Assembly: GCA_019636195.1 (NCBI GenBank)
Contig: JAHBYA010000016.1
Span: 1-64,000, forward strand
Direction: 5' to 3'
Source of the DNA: Planctomycetota bacterium
Lineage (GTDB): Bacteria > Planctomycetota > UBA8742 > UBA2392
DNA length: 64,000 bases
Position 1 is the stretch's first letter. The number at the start of each line of letters is the position of its first letter. A program made the translations under genes and the position numbers. Of this stretch, positions 34,263-43,390 are shown piece after piece. The notes under the pieces were generated by a model. That model was not told the DNA's origin and ran no database searches. It saw only the letters and a program-made list of their open reading frames with translations.

Positions 34263-34862
34263 CTACTCAAAGTCAATGCGCACATCGACGCGCCCGGCCT
34301 TGAGCGCAACATCGCGCTTCGTGCCCTCAATCTGGTCAAGGCGCTGCTGCACGGGCTCAAGCTTTGCCTCAAGCGAGAACAGGGTGTTGATGTCGCCCGC
34401 GCGCTCAATCATGTCCATGATGCGCCCGCGCACTGCGCGTGTGCTTTCGATGCGCGCCTCCAGCGACCAGTACTCGCCCGTGCGATCGAGCGCGCTGAAG
34501 TCCAGCCGTTTGATGTCCCACTTGGGCGTGTTCTCAAGGTGCTGCAACAGAGGTTCAATCTTGGTGGCGGGCATCTTGAACGTGACGCTGGTTGTGGACA
34601 TCGACATCACGATCGCATCAAACTCGGCGGCCCTGCGGCGCAGGGTGGTGGCAGCCTCCTGCTCGTCTTTCGCGCGCACGACAACCACGCCCTGTCGCTG
34701 GATGCGATACTCGGCCGGGTCGGGCCGCGCCTCAACCACCGGCACAGCGTCGGTGCGATCAACGAGCCGGCTTGCAGAATCGTCACCCGGCTTGGCGGGA
34801 CGGGCAGCCTGGCAGCCGGCCAGCGCCAACGCGAACAGGCATGCGCATAATGCGTTCTTCAC
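34263..34862 (-). CDS. DUF4349-like lipoprotein
   Basis: 199 residues. The signal peptide ends in LALAGC (lipobox). The body has the DUF4349 style: YRIQRQGVVVVRAKDEQEAA, then FDAIVMSMSTTSVTFKMPA, then a coiled-coil region RIESTRAVRGRIMDMIERA followed by LEAKLEPVQQRLDQIEGTKR and a final beta strand. DUF4349 proteins are found as membrane or lipoproteins of unknown role. Divergent from comEC, 51 bases apart. Confidence 0.75.
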   Translation of the reverse strand: MKNALCACLFALALAGCQAARPAKPGDDSASRLVDRTDAVPVVEARPDPAEYRIQRQGVVVVRAKDEQEAATTLRRRAAEFDAIVMSMSTTSVTFKMPATKIEPLLQHLENTPKWDIKRLDFSALDRTGEYWSLEARIESTRAVRGRIMDMIERAGDINTLFSLEAKLEPVQQRLDQIEGTKRDVALKAGRVDVRIDFE

Positions 34863-34913
34863 TTCGCTCTCCTGTGTTTGAGTGCCCGCCGCTAAAGTCC
34901 GGGCAAGGCGCCC

Positions 34914-37391
34914 ATGGGTTCAGAGATTCCTGAAGCTGCTTTCGCACGCCCCCGCCGACCGGCGCTGCTGGCCGGCGTCGCTGCCGTGTCTGGCTGTACG
35001 ACGGCGCTGCTGCCCCTGCCGCTGTGGTTTGCTGTCGCGTCGGCATGCATTACGCCTGTGCTGGCACTTCTCGCGATGGCCTTGCGCCGAAGACCCATCG
35101 CAGCGCCGGCACTGCTTGCGACGGCGCTTCTCAGTGCATTTGCCGCCTGGGGATGGTGGCGCGCCGAGCCGCGGGCGGATTCGCTTCAGGTACGCTTTCC
35201 AGCAGGTGCCGATCTGGTGCGCCTGGAAGGCGTAATTGTCGAAGGCGGTGATTACGTGCGGCGCGACCCGGCGGCATTCGAGTACCCCGACGCCCCGGAG
35301 ACGCAGGGCGACTTTCCGGTCAAGGCCGATCCCCGCCGCAACGTCAGCTACCTGCTGCGCGCGGAAGGCCTGCCGGACCTAGACGAGCCCGTCAGCGGCC
35401 ACGTGAAAATCTACGCGCCGCCGGGCACACGCCTTGTGCCGGGCAGCCGGGTGCGCGTGCTGGGCCGCCTGCGAACGCCGCGGCGTCAGGGCAACCCCGG
35501 CGAAGTGGACAGCCATGCGATCTACCAGCGCCGCGGGATCAGCCACACCATGACACTGAATCACCCCGCCAACGCGGTCATCGTTGAACCGGCTGCCGCA
35601 TGGTCGCCGTCTGCGCTGGCCTACGGCGTGCACGAGCAGTTTCACGAGCTTGTGGGTGCGCGCATGGCCCGCGACCGTGCGGCCGTGCTGGGCGCGACGC
35701 TGCTGGGCGAGCGCGGCAACCTGACACCGCAGCAGCGCGCGAAGTTCGTGCGCAGCGGCACGGTGCACCTGCTGGTCGTCAGCGGCCTGCACGTGGGCCT
35801 GCTGGCGGGCGCGATTGTGCTGATGCTGCGCGTGCTGGGCCTTGACCCGCGAAAGGCGTGGGCGTGCGCGGCCGTTGCGGCTGTGCTGTACCTTATGGTG
35901 ACCGGCATGCAGCCCAGTGTGTTGCGCGCGACGATCATGCTGGTCGTGTACGCGCTGGGGCATGTGCTGGCGCGCCGGCCTGACGCGCTGAATGTGCTGG
36001 GCGGCAGCGCGCTGGTGTCGCTGGCGATCAACCCTGCCGACGTGGCCGAACTTGGCTTTCAGCTAAGTTATCTCAGCGTTCTCGGCATCTTCTGCCTTGC
36101 GCCGGTGTTTCGACTGTTCAAGCCACTGACGCCGTCGCAGCGCGCGACACAGGGATTGCGCGGCCGGGCACTGGGCTGGGCCGGCGGGTCTTTGCGCGCG
36201 TCGCTGGGCGTGGGCCTTTGCACGTGGCCGCTGCTGGTGTTTACCGTACACGTCTTCAGCCCGATCATGCTGCTTTCAAACCTGCTTGCCGCACCGTTGC
36301 TGGCGGTGATGCTGGTCCTGGGACTGTTGACACCGCTGGCTGTGATCCCCGGCGCGGGCGGTGTGCTTGCGTGGCTGCTGTCAATGTGCGCCGCGCTTCT
36401 GGATGGCATGGCGGGGCTGTTTGCGGCCATCCCCTACGGTCACCTGTTTCTTCCGGCGCCGCCGGTGTGGTGGCTGGTCGGCTATTACGTTTTTCTGGCG
36501 GGCGTGCTGCTGCTGCCGCGTGTCGGCTTGCCCCGCCTAAGCGGCATCATCTGCTGGCTGGTGTGGCTGTCCGTGCTGCCGGGCACGGCGCTGGCGGGCG
36601 GCGAGGGCCCGGGCCCGGCGCGCATGACGGCGCTGGATGTGGGCCAGGGCCAGTGCGTGGTGATCGAAGTGCCCGACGGGCCGTGTGTGGTGCTGGATTG
36701 CGGCAGCACCAGCCTTGGCGCATGCGGCGAGCGCGTGCTGGCGCCCTACCTGTGGTCGCGGCGTCGCACGCGCATTGACGCGCTGGTAATCAGCCACGCC
36801 GACGCCGACCACGTGAACGGCCTGCCGCAACTGCTTGAGCGCTTCCCGGTCGGGGTGATCTACGTAAGCGAGATCTTTGCCGATGACGAAACCGGCAAGG
36901 CGCTGCTTGAATGGCTGAAGCCGCGCGCCGAAGTACGCGTGCTCAAACGCGGCCAGGAGTTGCAGCTTGCGCCCAGGCTGACACTGCGCTGTCTGTGGCC
37001 TGACGCAGAGTTTGTCCGCGGACTGCTTGGCGAACGCGACCATCGCAATGAGGGCGCGCTGGTCCTTGAGTTGCAAGCCGGGCCGACGAAGGTGCTGCTG
37101 CCCAGCGACGTTGAAACACGCGGTTTAGCGGGCGTGCTGCCGCATGCGCGGCGCGCGGACGTGCTGTTTGCACCGCACCAGGGCAGCGCCGTGGAACACC
37201 TGCCCGAGATACTGACAAGGCTGGGGCCCAGGCACGTCGTAATCAGCGCCCGCGAGACGTTCCCGGCTGAAAGCGCAAAGCAGGCTTACGACGCGTCAGG
37301 CGCGAAAGTATGGAAGACCTGGCAAAACGGGGCCGTTACGTTTGTGCTTGGCGCCGATGGCAGCATTGATGTGACCCCGCATATTCCCTGA
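34914..37391 (+). CDS. comEC: DNA uptake protein ComEC/Rec2
   Basis: 825 residues from ATG at 34914. It forms the inner-membrane channel for single-stranded DNA in natural transformation. The competence domain appears as HLLVVSGLHVGLLAGAIVLM, a run of about ten hydrophobic helices follows to residue 540, and the C-terminal metallo-beta-lactamase domain has LVISHADADHVNGLPQ and ALDVGQGQCVVIEVPDG. Metal ligands in the HADADH motif are intact, which suggests an active hydrolase domain. No other competence genes adjoin it. Confidence 0.94.
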   Translation: MGSEIPEAAFARPRRPALLAGVAAVSGCTTALLPLPLWFAVASACITPVLALLAMALRRRPIAAPALLATALLSAFAAWGWWRAEPRADSLQVRFPAGADLVRLEGVIVEGGDYVRRDPAAFEYPDAPETQGDFPVKADPRRNVSYLLRAEGLPDLDEPVSGHVKIYAPPGTRLVPGSRVRVLGRLRTPRRQGNPGEVDSHAIYQRRGISHTMTLNHPANAVIVEPAAAWSPSALAYGVHEQFHELVGARMARDRAAVLGATLLGERGNLTPQQRAKFVRSGTVHLLVVSGLHVGLLAGAIVLMLRVLGLDPRKAWACAAVAAVLYLMVTGMQPSVLRATIMLVVYALGHVLARRPDALNVLGGSALVSLAINPADVAELGFQLSYLSVLGIFCLAPVFRLFKPLTPSQRATQGLRGRALGWAGGSLRASLGVGLCTWPLLVFTVHVFSPIMLLSNLLAAPLLAVMLVLGLLTPLAVIPGAGGVLAWLLSMCAALLDGMAGLFAAIPYGHLFLPAPPVWWLVGYYVFLAGVLLLPRVGLPRLSGIICWLVWLSVLPGTALAGGEGPGPARMTALDVGQGQCVVIEVPDGPCVVLDCGSTSLGACGERVLAPYLWSRRRTRIDALVISHADADHVNGLPQLLERFPVGVIYVSEIFADDETGKALLEWLKPRAEVRVLKRGQELQLAPRLTLRCLWPDAEFVRGLLGERDHRNEGALVLELQAGPTKVLLPSDVETRGLAGVLPHARRADVLFAPHQGSAVEHLPEILTRLGPRHVVISARETFPAESAKQAYDASGAKVWKTWQNGAVTFVLGADGSIDVTPHIP

Positions 37392-37431
37392 CCGTTGTCG
37401 CGCCATGCGGTATAATCCAGCCGGAGGCCCC

Positions 37432-37935
37432 ATGCGCGCCGACATCCTGCTGTGCCCCTGCTGCGCCAGCCACTTGCGCCCTCCCGCGGGCTTGCAGCTT
37501 ATGCGTTGCAACCAGTGCGACGCCGAACTTGCCAGCGTGCAGGGTGGCGGCGTGCGCGGCTTGGCGTTGCTGCCGGCTGTCGGCGACGTGCCCTACTCAA
37601 CGCCGCAACAGCGCGCGCGCATTTCCCGTGAGCCTGTGGATACATCGGCGCTAGTCGCTGATCGGCGCAGCCTGATGTTGCAGACCGCCACGCGCCGATT
37701 GATCCGCTGGACCACGTTGTTTCGCGTAACCGCGGGGCTCGCGGCAGCGGTGACCACTGTGGGCGCGACCGGCATGTACGCACTGGTCAACCGGCCGGAT
37801 ACAAACCTGGAAAACGCTACACTGGCTGTACTGGGCGCGATAGTCGTGTTGCCGTTGCTGGGCTACACGGCAATGTTTCTCCAAAGCCGCGCCGCATTGG
37901 CGCGCGCGGACGCCGCAAAGTGGGCAAACGGGTAG
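37432..37935 (+). CDS. Zinc-ribbon membrane protein
   Basis: 167 residues from the ATG at 37432, with ggagg 6 bases before; an ATG at 37405 is also in frame. The N-terminus has two Cys pairs, CPCC and CNQC, about 20 residues apart, a zinc ribbon. Two hydrophobic segments occur near residues 105-160 (VTAGLAAAVTTVGATGMYAL, LAVLGAIVVLPLLGYTAMFL). Function unknown. Confidence 0.6.
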   Translation: MRADILLCPCCASHLRPPAGLQLMRCNQCDAELASVQGGGVRGLALLPAVGDVPYSTPQQRARISREPVDTSALVADRRSLMLQTATRRLIRWTTLFRVTAGLAAAVTTVGATGMYALVNRPDTNLENATLAVLGAIVVLPLLGYTAMFLQSRAALARADAAKWANG

Positions 37936-37940
37936 CTTGC

Positions 37941-39755
37941 TCAGTCAACGGGCAAAGCCGCGTTGCGCCAGTCAGGCAGGCTGGCGCCTTCGGTGCCCTT
38001 GGCCATCTCATTGAGGACTTCCGGTACGCTGCTCTGCAACCGGGACCGCAACTCCGGCGACAGTTGGTCCAGCACTGCAAGACGGAGCAGGGGTGTGATT
38101 CCGCCCGGACCCTGTCCGAACCAGCACGTCGGCACGCCGCCGGCGCGCATCTGCTCCAGCCAATTGCGAGCGTCAGCCACATAGCTTGCGCAGCGTTGCG
38201 GATGCTCGGCATGGGCGCACAATTCCGACAATGCGTCCAGCGCGCTGGCGGCCTGTGCCAGCAACTCCGGTGCAACGCTTCCCGCGTGAAGTCGCTCGTG
38301 CATGGCCAGCCCGGACAGCGCGGCTGCGCGAGGAATCAGCCCGAGCTCAACGAGCAGCCGGGGGTGCCGCGGGGGCTGAAGTTCGCACACGTTGGCATCA
38401 AGCAGCGGCAAGGCTTCCGCCATGCGCAGCGTTACGGAGAGTGCCAGCGCACGATATGTTCGAGACGCGCAACGCATAAGTTCATCGCCCGTTCCGGCAA
38501 CCATCTGTTCGGCACGCTCACCGGCGGCAATGCAGCCCTCCGTGCGGCCCAGGGAAAAAAGCACGTACGCGAGCACGCTGTACAGGGCGGCTTCCGCCGC
38601 TACGTCACCGCAGGCACGAGACGCCTTGAACGCCTTGCAGATGTACCCCAAGGCGTCGTCATGCAAACCTCGCGCCGTGCAGTTGTTTGCCAGGTTTCGC
38701 AGCGTGATGGCTTCCGCGCGCTGGTTGCCCGACTCGCGGTGGACCGCCAGGGATCGCGCATAGTAATCAGCGGCTCGATCCAGATTGCGCCGCCACTCCC
38801 AGATTGTGGCGAGGTTCGTCAGGGCAACACCTTCTTCCCGGTGGTTTCCGATTCTGCGCGCGACTTGCGCACTTGTTTCCAGCTCGCCCTCGGCCTGGTC
38901 GAGTCGCCCTGTGTTCACCTGGCACGCCCCCAGTCCTCCGCGGGCGTAGCACTCAGTGCGCAGGTTTCCGGCCACCACTGCGAGCCTTACTGCTCTCTCG
39001 AATAGAGGCAGAGCCTCTGCCCATTTTCCACGCGCCACCAGCACGCGTGCACGGTTGTTGAACGCTTGCGCTTCGGTCCCAGGTTCGCCCGCAGCCCGCG
39101 CCAGTTCAATCGCGCGATCACCGGCTGCAACGGCAGCCGGCTCATTCCCCAGGTCGCTATGGATCGAACACAGCAAGGACAGCAACTGGCTCTCTCGTGA
39201 GCCGTTGCGATCACGCAAAGCCTCCAGTGCGCGCTCGCAGACAACCGCGGCATCCCGAACGCGTCCAAGTTGCAACAGCGAAGATGCTTTGGACTCAAGG
39301 ACATCTGCGCCCGATGCAGCCGGGAACTCGTGTTCGTGACGTTCAATCCATGCCAGTGCATCGGCCGGGCGGCCCAGACTCAACAGCGCCGCAGCACAAC
39401 GGGCGTAGGCGCGACCGGCAAGCGCCGCGTCTGCGCCGGGATGCTCAGCCACGCGTCGGCAATGTGAAACTGCCCCCTGCAGGTCGTACTCGGAAATGCC
39501 GTGCTCTGCTGCCGCCAAGGCATAGCGCAACTCCTTGCCGACAAGTTCAGTGAGGCGCACAGGGTCTGTGTCGTGCTGGGCTGCCCGTGCATGCCGTGCC
39601 AAGTCAATGGCAACCGCGCCATCCCACACTCCCTCGCTCTCGAGGATGTTCAGAACCTCTCCGTGCAATCGGGCACGCGTGCCGGGCAACTGAAGCTGGT
39701 AGGCGGCGTCACGTGCGACTGCATGGGCGAACATGTAAACGGCTTGACTGTGCAA
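37941..39755 (-). CDS. TPR-repeat protein, family member 5
   Basis: 604 residues starting MHSQAVYMFAHAVARDAAYQ, the family signature in a diverged form (AHAVARDAAY), then LPGTRARLHGEVLNILES. TPR-like repeats run to about residue 500, including a GNHREEGVALTNLATIWEW-type unit and SGNQRAEAITLRNLANN. No other domain. It is the last gene of the rplM-rpsI-ubiE-accA direction, 26 bases after accA. Confidence 0.85.
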   Translation of the reverse strand: MHSQAVYMFAHAVARDAAYQLQLPGTRARLHGEVLNILESEGVWDGAVAIDLARHARAAQHDTDPVRLTELVGKELRYALAAAEHGISEYDLQGAVSHCRRVAEHPGADAALAGRAYARCAAALLSLGRPADALAWIERHEHEFPAASGADVLESKASSLLQLGRVRDAAVVCERALEALRDRNGSRESQLLSLLCSIHSDLGNEPAAVAAGDRAIELARAAGEPGTEAQAFNNRARVLVARGKWAEALPLFERAVRLAVVAGNLRTECYARGGLGACQVNTGRLDQAEGELETSAQVARRIGNHREEGVALTNLATIWEWRRNLDRAADYYARSLAVHRESGNQRAEAITLRNLANNCTARGLHDDALGYICKAFKASRACGDVAAEAALYSVLAYVLFSLGRTEGCIAAGERAEQMVAGTGDELMRCASRTYRALALSVTLRMAEALPLLDANVCELQPPRHPRLLVELGLIPRAAALSGLAMHERLHAGSVAPELLAQAASALDALSELCAHAEHPQRCASYVADARNWLEQMRAGGVPTCWFGQGPGGITPLLRLAVLDQLSPELRSRLQSSVPEVLNEMAKGTEGASLPDWRNAALPVD

Positions 39756-39781
39756 GATGCCGCCTCGCCTGTTCAGGTTTG

Positions 39782-40771
39782 CTACGCGGCGACTTCCATG
39801 TACTTGCCCATGCCGCGCAGCTTCTGGTAGCGCTGCTCCAGCAGGTCTTCGATGCTCAGCGCCTTCAGGTCGTTAAGATGCTTCAGCAGGTACTGCCGCA
39901 CGAAGTCATAGGCTTTGCGCGGGTCGCGGTGCGCGCCGCCGAAGGGCTCAGGCACGATCTCGTCCATGATGCCCAGTTCAATCAGGTCGTTGGGCGTCAG
40001 CCGCAGCACGCGCGCGGCGTCGCTGGCCTTTTTTGCATCATGCCACAAGATCGCCGCGCAGCCTTCGGGGCTGATGACGGAGTAGTACGCGTTTTCCATG
40101 ATCAGGTAGCGGTCGCCCACGCCAATGCCCAGCGCGCCGCCGCTGCCGCCTTCGCCGATGGTCAGCGTTATCACCGGCACGCGCAGGCCGCTCATTTCGC
40201 GGATGTTTTCGGCGATGGCTTGTGATTGCCCGCGCTCTTCGGCTTCGATGCCGGGGTACGCGCCGGGCGTATTGATGAAGCTGATGATCGGCAGGTTCAG
40301 CTTCTCGGCCAGCTTCATCTTGCGCAGGGCTTTGCGATAGCCTTCCGGGTGCGCGCACCCGAAGTTGCACTCAAGGCGCTCTTTGAGCGTGCGGCCCTTG
40401 CGATGGCCCATGACCATGACCTTGGTGCCCTCAAAGGTGCCGAAGCCGCAAACGATGGCCGGGTCGTCCTTGTACGCGCGGTCGCCCTTGAGTTCCTGAA
40501 AGTCGTCAAACAGGGTCTGGATGTAGTCGGTGACCAGGGGCCGGTTGGGGTGGCGCGAAAGCTGCACGCGATCCCACGGGTCGAGGTCGTTGAAGACGCT
40601 GGTCATCAGCTTCTTGAGATCTTTTTCAAGGTCGCCGATGTCGGCTTCAAGGCTGGCCTTGCGCTCGCCGTCGGCGTTGGCGAGGTCCATGCGCAGGCCC
40701 TCGATCTTCATTTCAAGCTCAACGATAGGGCGCTCAAACTCGGGTACATTCAGGCGGTCAACACCGGACAT
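39782..40771 (-). CDS. accA: Acetyl-CoA carboxylase carboxyltransferase alpha
   Basis: 329 residues. AccA with AccD transfers carboxyl from carboxybiotin to acetyl-CoA for fatty acid synthesis. Typical blocks: YIQTLFDDFQELKGDRAY, GFGTFEGTKVMVMGHRKG, NFGCAHPEGYRKALR, FINTPGAYPGIEAEERGQS and GEGGSGGALGIGVGD. Length and order match. Start ATG at 40771. Confidence 0.97.
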   Translation of the reverse strand: MSGVDRLNVPEFERPIVELEMKIEGLRMDLANADGERKASLEADIGDLEKDLKKLMTSVFNDLDPWDRVQLSRHPNRPLVTDYIQTLFDDFQELKGDRAYKDDPAIVCGFGTFEGTKVMVMGHRKGRTLKERLECNFGCAHPEGYRKALRKMKLAEKLNLPIISFINTPGAYPGIEAEERGQSQAIAENIREMSGLRVPVITLTIGEGGSGGALGIGVGDRYLIMENAYYSVISPEGCAAILWHDAKKASDAARVLRLTPNDLIELGIMDEIVPEPFGGAHRDPRKAYDFVRQYLLKHLNDLKALSIEDLLEQRYQKLRGMGKYMEVAA

Positions 40772-40832
40772 ACGCAGCCTCCTGTCGCCTTGAGACTAAC
40801 TTGCGAGCGTTGCTCTGCAATCGCCCCATCGC

Positions 40833-41603
40833 CTACGCGATGGGCTCCGGTTTGTGGCCCACATGAATCGCCATGGTGCCGAGGTTCAGTTTGCGGTAGT
40901 GCACGTTGCTGAACCCCGCGCCTTCCAGGCGGGCCTTCAGTGCATCCGCATCCGGAAACAGGGCGATGCTGTCGGCCAGATAGCTGTACGCGCGATCCTT
41001 GCTGCGGGTCAGCCGGTTGCCGACCCACGGGACTACTCGATTGATGTACCAGCCCGCCAGCCGCCCGATCACGCCCCGCGCGGGTGTACACTCAAGTATC
41101 ACCGCCCGGCCGCCGGGCTTGAGCACGCGGGCCATTTCGCGCAGGCCGGCATCAAGCTGCTGAAAGTTGCGCACGCCAAAGCCGACGCTGACCACGTCAA
41201 AGCTGCCGTCGGCAAAGGGCAGTTTCAGGGCATCGGCCACGCACAGCGGCATGGCAATACCAGCCCGTCCGGCCTTGTCTGCGGCCAGCCGAACCATTTG
41301 CGGCGTGAAGTCGCTGGCGATTACGGCCGCCGGTGACGGCTTGGCGAACGCGAACATCAGCGCGAGGTCGCCCGTGCCGCAGCAGATATCGAGCACGCTT
41401 TCGCCGCCGCGAAGGCCGGCCGTTTTCACGGCGCGCCGCCGCCACGCCTGGTCGCGGCCGCCGGAAATGATGCGGTTGAGAAGGTCGTAGCGCCCGGCAA
41501 TGCCCGCGAACATCGCCCGCACAGCCGGGCCGCGCGACTGGTCGCGCGGGTCAACGGCCGAGTCGCCGCGCAGTTTCGGCTCAGGCTCTGTGGCGGTAGC
41601 CAT
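40833..41603 (-). CDS. ubiE: UbiE/MenG quinone C-methyltransferase
   Basis: 256 residues. SAM-dependent methylation of demethylmenaquinone or the ubiquinone precursor. The SAM motif VLDICCGTGDLALMFA, the ASDFTPQMVRLA post-I region, DVVSVGFGVRNFQQLD (motif II) and MARVLKPGGRAVILECTPA all match UbiE/MenG. Whether it serves menaquinone or ubiquinone is unclear, hence the combined name. Sits between rpsI and accA. Confidence 0.92.
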   Translation of the reverse strand: MATATEPEPKLRGDSAVDPRDQSRGPAVRAMFAGIAGRYDLLNRIISGGRDQAWRRRAVKTAGLRGGESVLDICCGTGDLALMFAFAKPSPAAVIASDFTPQMVRLAADKAGRAGIAMPLCVADALKLPFADGSFDVVSVGFGVRNFQQLDAGLREMARVLKPGGRAVILECTPARGVIGRLAGWYINRVVPWVGNRLTRSKDRAYSYLADSIALFPDADALKARLEGAGFSNVHYRKLNLGTMAIHVGHKPEPIA

Positions 41604-41637
41604 ACACGTGATGTTGCCGGATTATGCACCAAAGCAA

Positions 41638-41662
41638 AAGCCCCGGCGCGGAGCCGGGGCTT
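41638..41662 (-). terminator. Terminator after rpsI
   Basis: AAGCCCCGGC and GCCGGGGCTT form a 10-bp stem with a GCGGA loop. On the minus strand it ends in CTTTTGCTTT, a T-rich tail, 15 bases past the rpsI stop. Confidence 0.8.
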
Positions 41663-41677
41663 CTGGGTTGACTGGCG

Positions 41678-42070
41678 TTAGCGCTTGCTGAACTGGGTGC
41701 CGCGCCGTGCGCCGCGCAGGCCGTACTTCTTGCGCTCTTTCATGCGGCTGTCGCGGGTCAGCAGGTCGTGCTCTTTGAGCTTGGGCTCAAGCTCCTTGTT
41801 CACCTTGATCAGCGCGCGGCTGATGCCGAGGCGCACAGCCTCAGCTTGTGCGCCGACGCCGCCGCCGTGCACGTTGGCGAACACGTCAAACTTGTCGTTC
41901 AGGTCCGTGACCTTGAACGGCTTGCGAACGTTGTTGCGCTGCTGCGCACTGACAAAAAACTCGTCGGCGTTGCGCTTGTTGATCAGGATCTTGCCGCTGC
42001 CCTGCCGGATGCGCACGCGCGCGACGGCGGTCTTGCGGCGGCCAAGGCCCCATGTGTGCTGTTCAGCCAT
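41678..42070 (-). CDS. rpsI: 30S ribosomal protein S9
   Basis: 130 residues, standard length. The N-terminus GLGRRKTAVARVRIRQGSGK, the middle VHGGGVGAQAEAVRLGISRA and the C-terminus KYGLRGARRGTQFSKR (the basic tail reaching the P site) match S9. It follows rplM by 3 bases, the conserved L13-S9 pair. Confidence 0.98.
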   Translation of the reverse strand: MAEQHTWGLGRRKTAVARVRIRQGSGKILINKRNADEFFVSAQQRNNVRKPFKVTDLNDKFDVFANVHGGGVGAQAEAVRLGISRALIKVNKELEPKLKEHDLLTRDSRMKERKKYGLRGARRGTQFSKR

Positions 42071-42073
42071 TGT

Positions 42074-42544
42074 TTACTCCTGCGCCGCCTTGCGGCCGTA
42101 GGTTACTTTGTAGGGCTGGGGCTTCTGGGCTGTGTGCGGGTGCTCGGCGCCTTCGTAGATCTTGAGCTTGCCCAGCATTTTGCGACCCAGCTTGTTCTTG
42201 GGCAGCATGCGACGGACGGCAAGGCGCAGCACCTTCGCGGGGTTGTGTTCAATGACCTCGTCGAAAGTGCGAAGTTTGCGGCCGCTGGGATAGCCCGAGA
42301 AGTCCTGGTAGGTCTTCTGTTTGTTCTTCTTGCCGGTCACAACAAGCTGGCCGACGTTGGTCACAACGACGAAGTCGCCTGTGTCCACGTGCGCGGTATA
42401 GCCGGGCTTGTGCTTGCCCATCAGCATCATCGCGATCTTGTTGGCCATACGGCCGAGGATCTGGCCACTGGCGTCGATGTGGTGCCACTCGGGCTTGACT
42501 TCGCCGGTCTTGGCGACCCATGTCTTCTGTGAGATTGCAACCAT
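42074..42544 (-). CDS. rplM: 50S ribosomal protein L13
   Basis: 156 residues. The family blocks ASGQILGRMANKIAMMLMGK, DTGDFVVVTNVGQLVVTGKK and RMLPKNKLGRKMLGKLKIY are all present. The two genes rplM-rpsI form the usual operon on the minus strand; the promoter must lie in 42545-42710, which holds no gene. Confidence 0.98.
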   Translation of the reverse strand: MVAISQKTWVAKTGEVKPEWHHIDASGQILGRMANKIAMMLMGKHKPGYTAHVDTGDFVVVTNVGQLVVTGKKNKQKTYQDFSGYPSGRKLRTFDEVIEHNPAKVLRLAVRRMLPKNKLGRKMLGKLKIYEGAEHPHTAQKPQPYKVTYGRKAAQE

Positions 42545-42710
42545 TGCTGCCTGCCTTGCTGGAATGCCCTAAACACAATGCCCCCGCGCCCGGCGGAGGG
42601 GCGAGGAAGATAGCAGCAAGGGGTACCCTGTCAATAAGGTGGGAGGTATTGTAGCCGTCCAGTTTCGTTGATTAGCTGTAAGAACCCTCTTGGCATTGCC
42701 AAGGTCGCAC

Positions 42711-43382
42711 ATGAAGTTTGATGCACGAGTCCTGGGCGTTCCGAACCACCTCGCGAACGCCAAGAAGTATCTCTCCAAGGCCGACTTTGCCCTTGAGCAG
42801 GCCAAGCTCAAGGCAGCTGAGGCGCGCCTGCTGGAAAAGCTGCCTGACCAGAAGCGGCAGATCGGTGACATGTTCAAGCGCAAGCTTGACTGCATCACGC
42901 ACTTCCGTTGCGAGCGCTTCAACTTTCTTGAGCCGTTGCAGCAGTTTGCCACCTTTATTGACGGCACTACCCCCGAAGAAGTCATCCAGGAAAACGCGTG
43001 GACCGGCGCGCTGCACATTGTGCTGATGGGCCAGAACGACTGCCTGGTCGTACCCTTTGACTTCGCCGTGCCCCTTGAGGCGCGCGTCGAGGGCCGCACT
43101 CACCCGTACGTCATATGCTCAAGCCAGCGCATGAAAAAAGAACTCGACGGCCTGGACGAATACGTCGCCGTTGAGCACACCATGGGCATCCGCCAGTTCG
43201 ACGCGTTCGTTGACCTCAAGCGCGGCGACATGGAGAAGTTTGAAAAGGCCGAAGGCGTCGGCCGCCGCTTCTGGGCCAAGTGGGGCGTGATGGCGCTGCG
43301 CGGCATGATTGAGCGCAGCGTGCGCGCCGGCGTGCCCGTGTTTGTCGATCCGCAGTTTGGCGAAGTGCCCGCCACCGTCTAG
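42711..43382 (+). CDS. Hypothetical protein
   Basis: 223 residues from ATG at 42711. An alternative TTG start at 42690 is in frame. The N-terminal 60 residues form an Ala/Lys/Leu helix, and the centre has FEPLQQF-like and YVICSSQRMKKELD segments, then FVDLKRGDMEKFEKAEGVGR. No recognised family, no signal peptide. It is followed after 8 bases by a lipoprotein gene, so the two are probably co-transcribed. Confidence 0.7.
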   Translation: MKFDARVLGVPNHLANAKKYLSKADFALEQAKLKAAEARLLEKLPDQKRQIGDMFKRKLDCITHFRCERFNFLEPLQQFATFIDGTTPEEVIQENAWTGALHIVLMGQNDCLVVPFDFAVPLEARVEGRTHPYVICSSQRMKKELDGLDEYVAVEHTMGIRQFDAFVDLKRGDMEKFEKAEGVGRRFWAKWGVMALRGMIERSVRAGVPVFVDPQFGEVPATV

Positions 43383-43390
43383 GAGACAGC

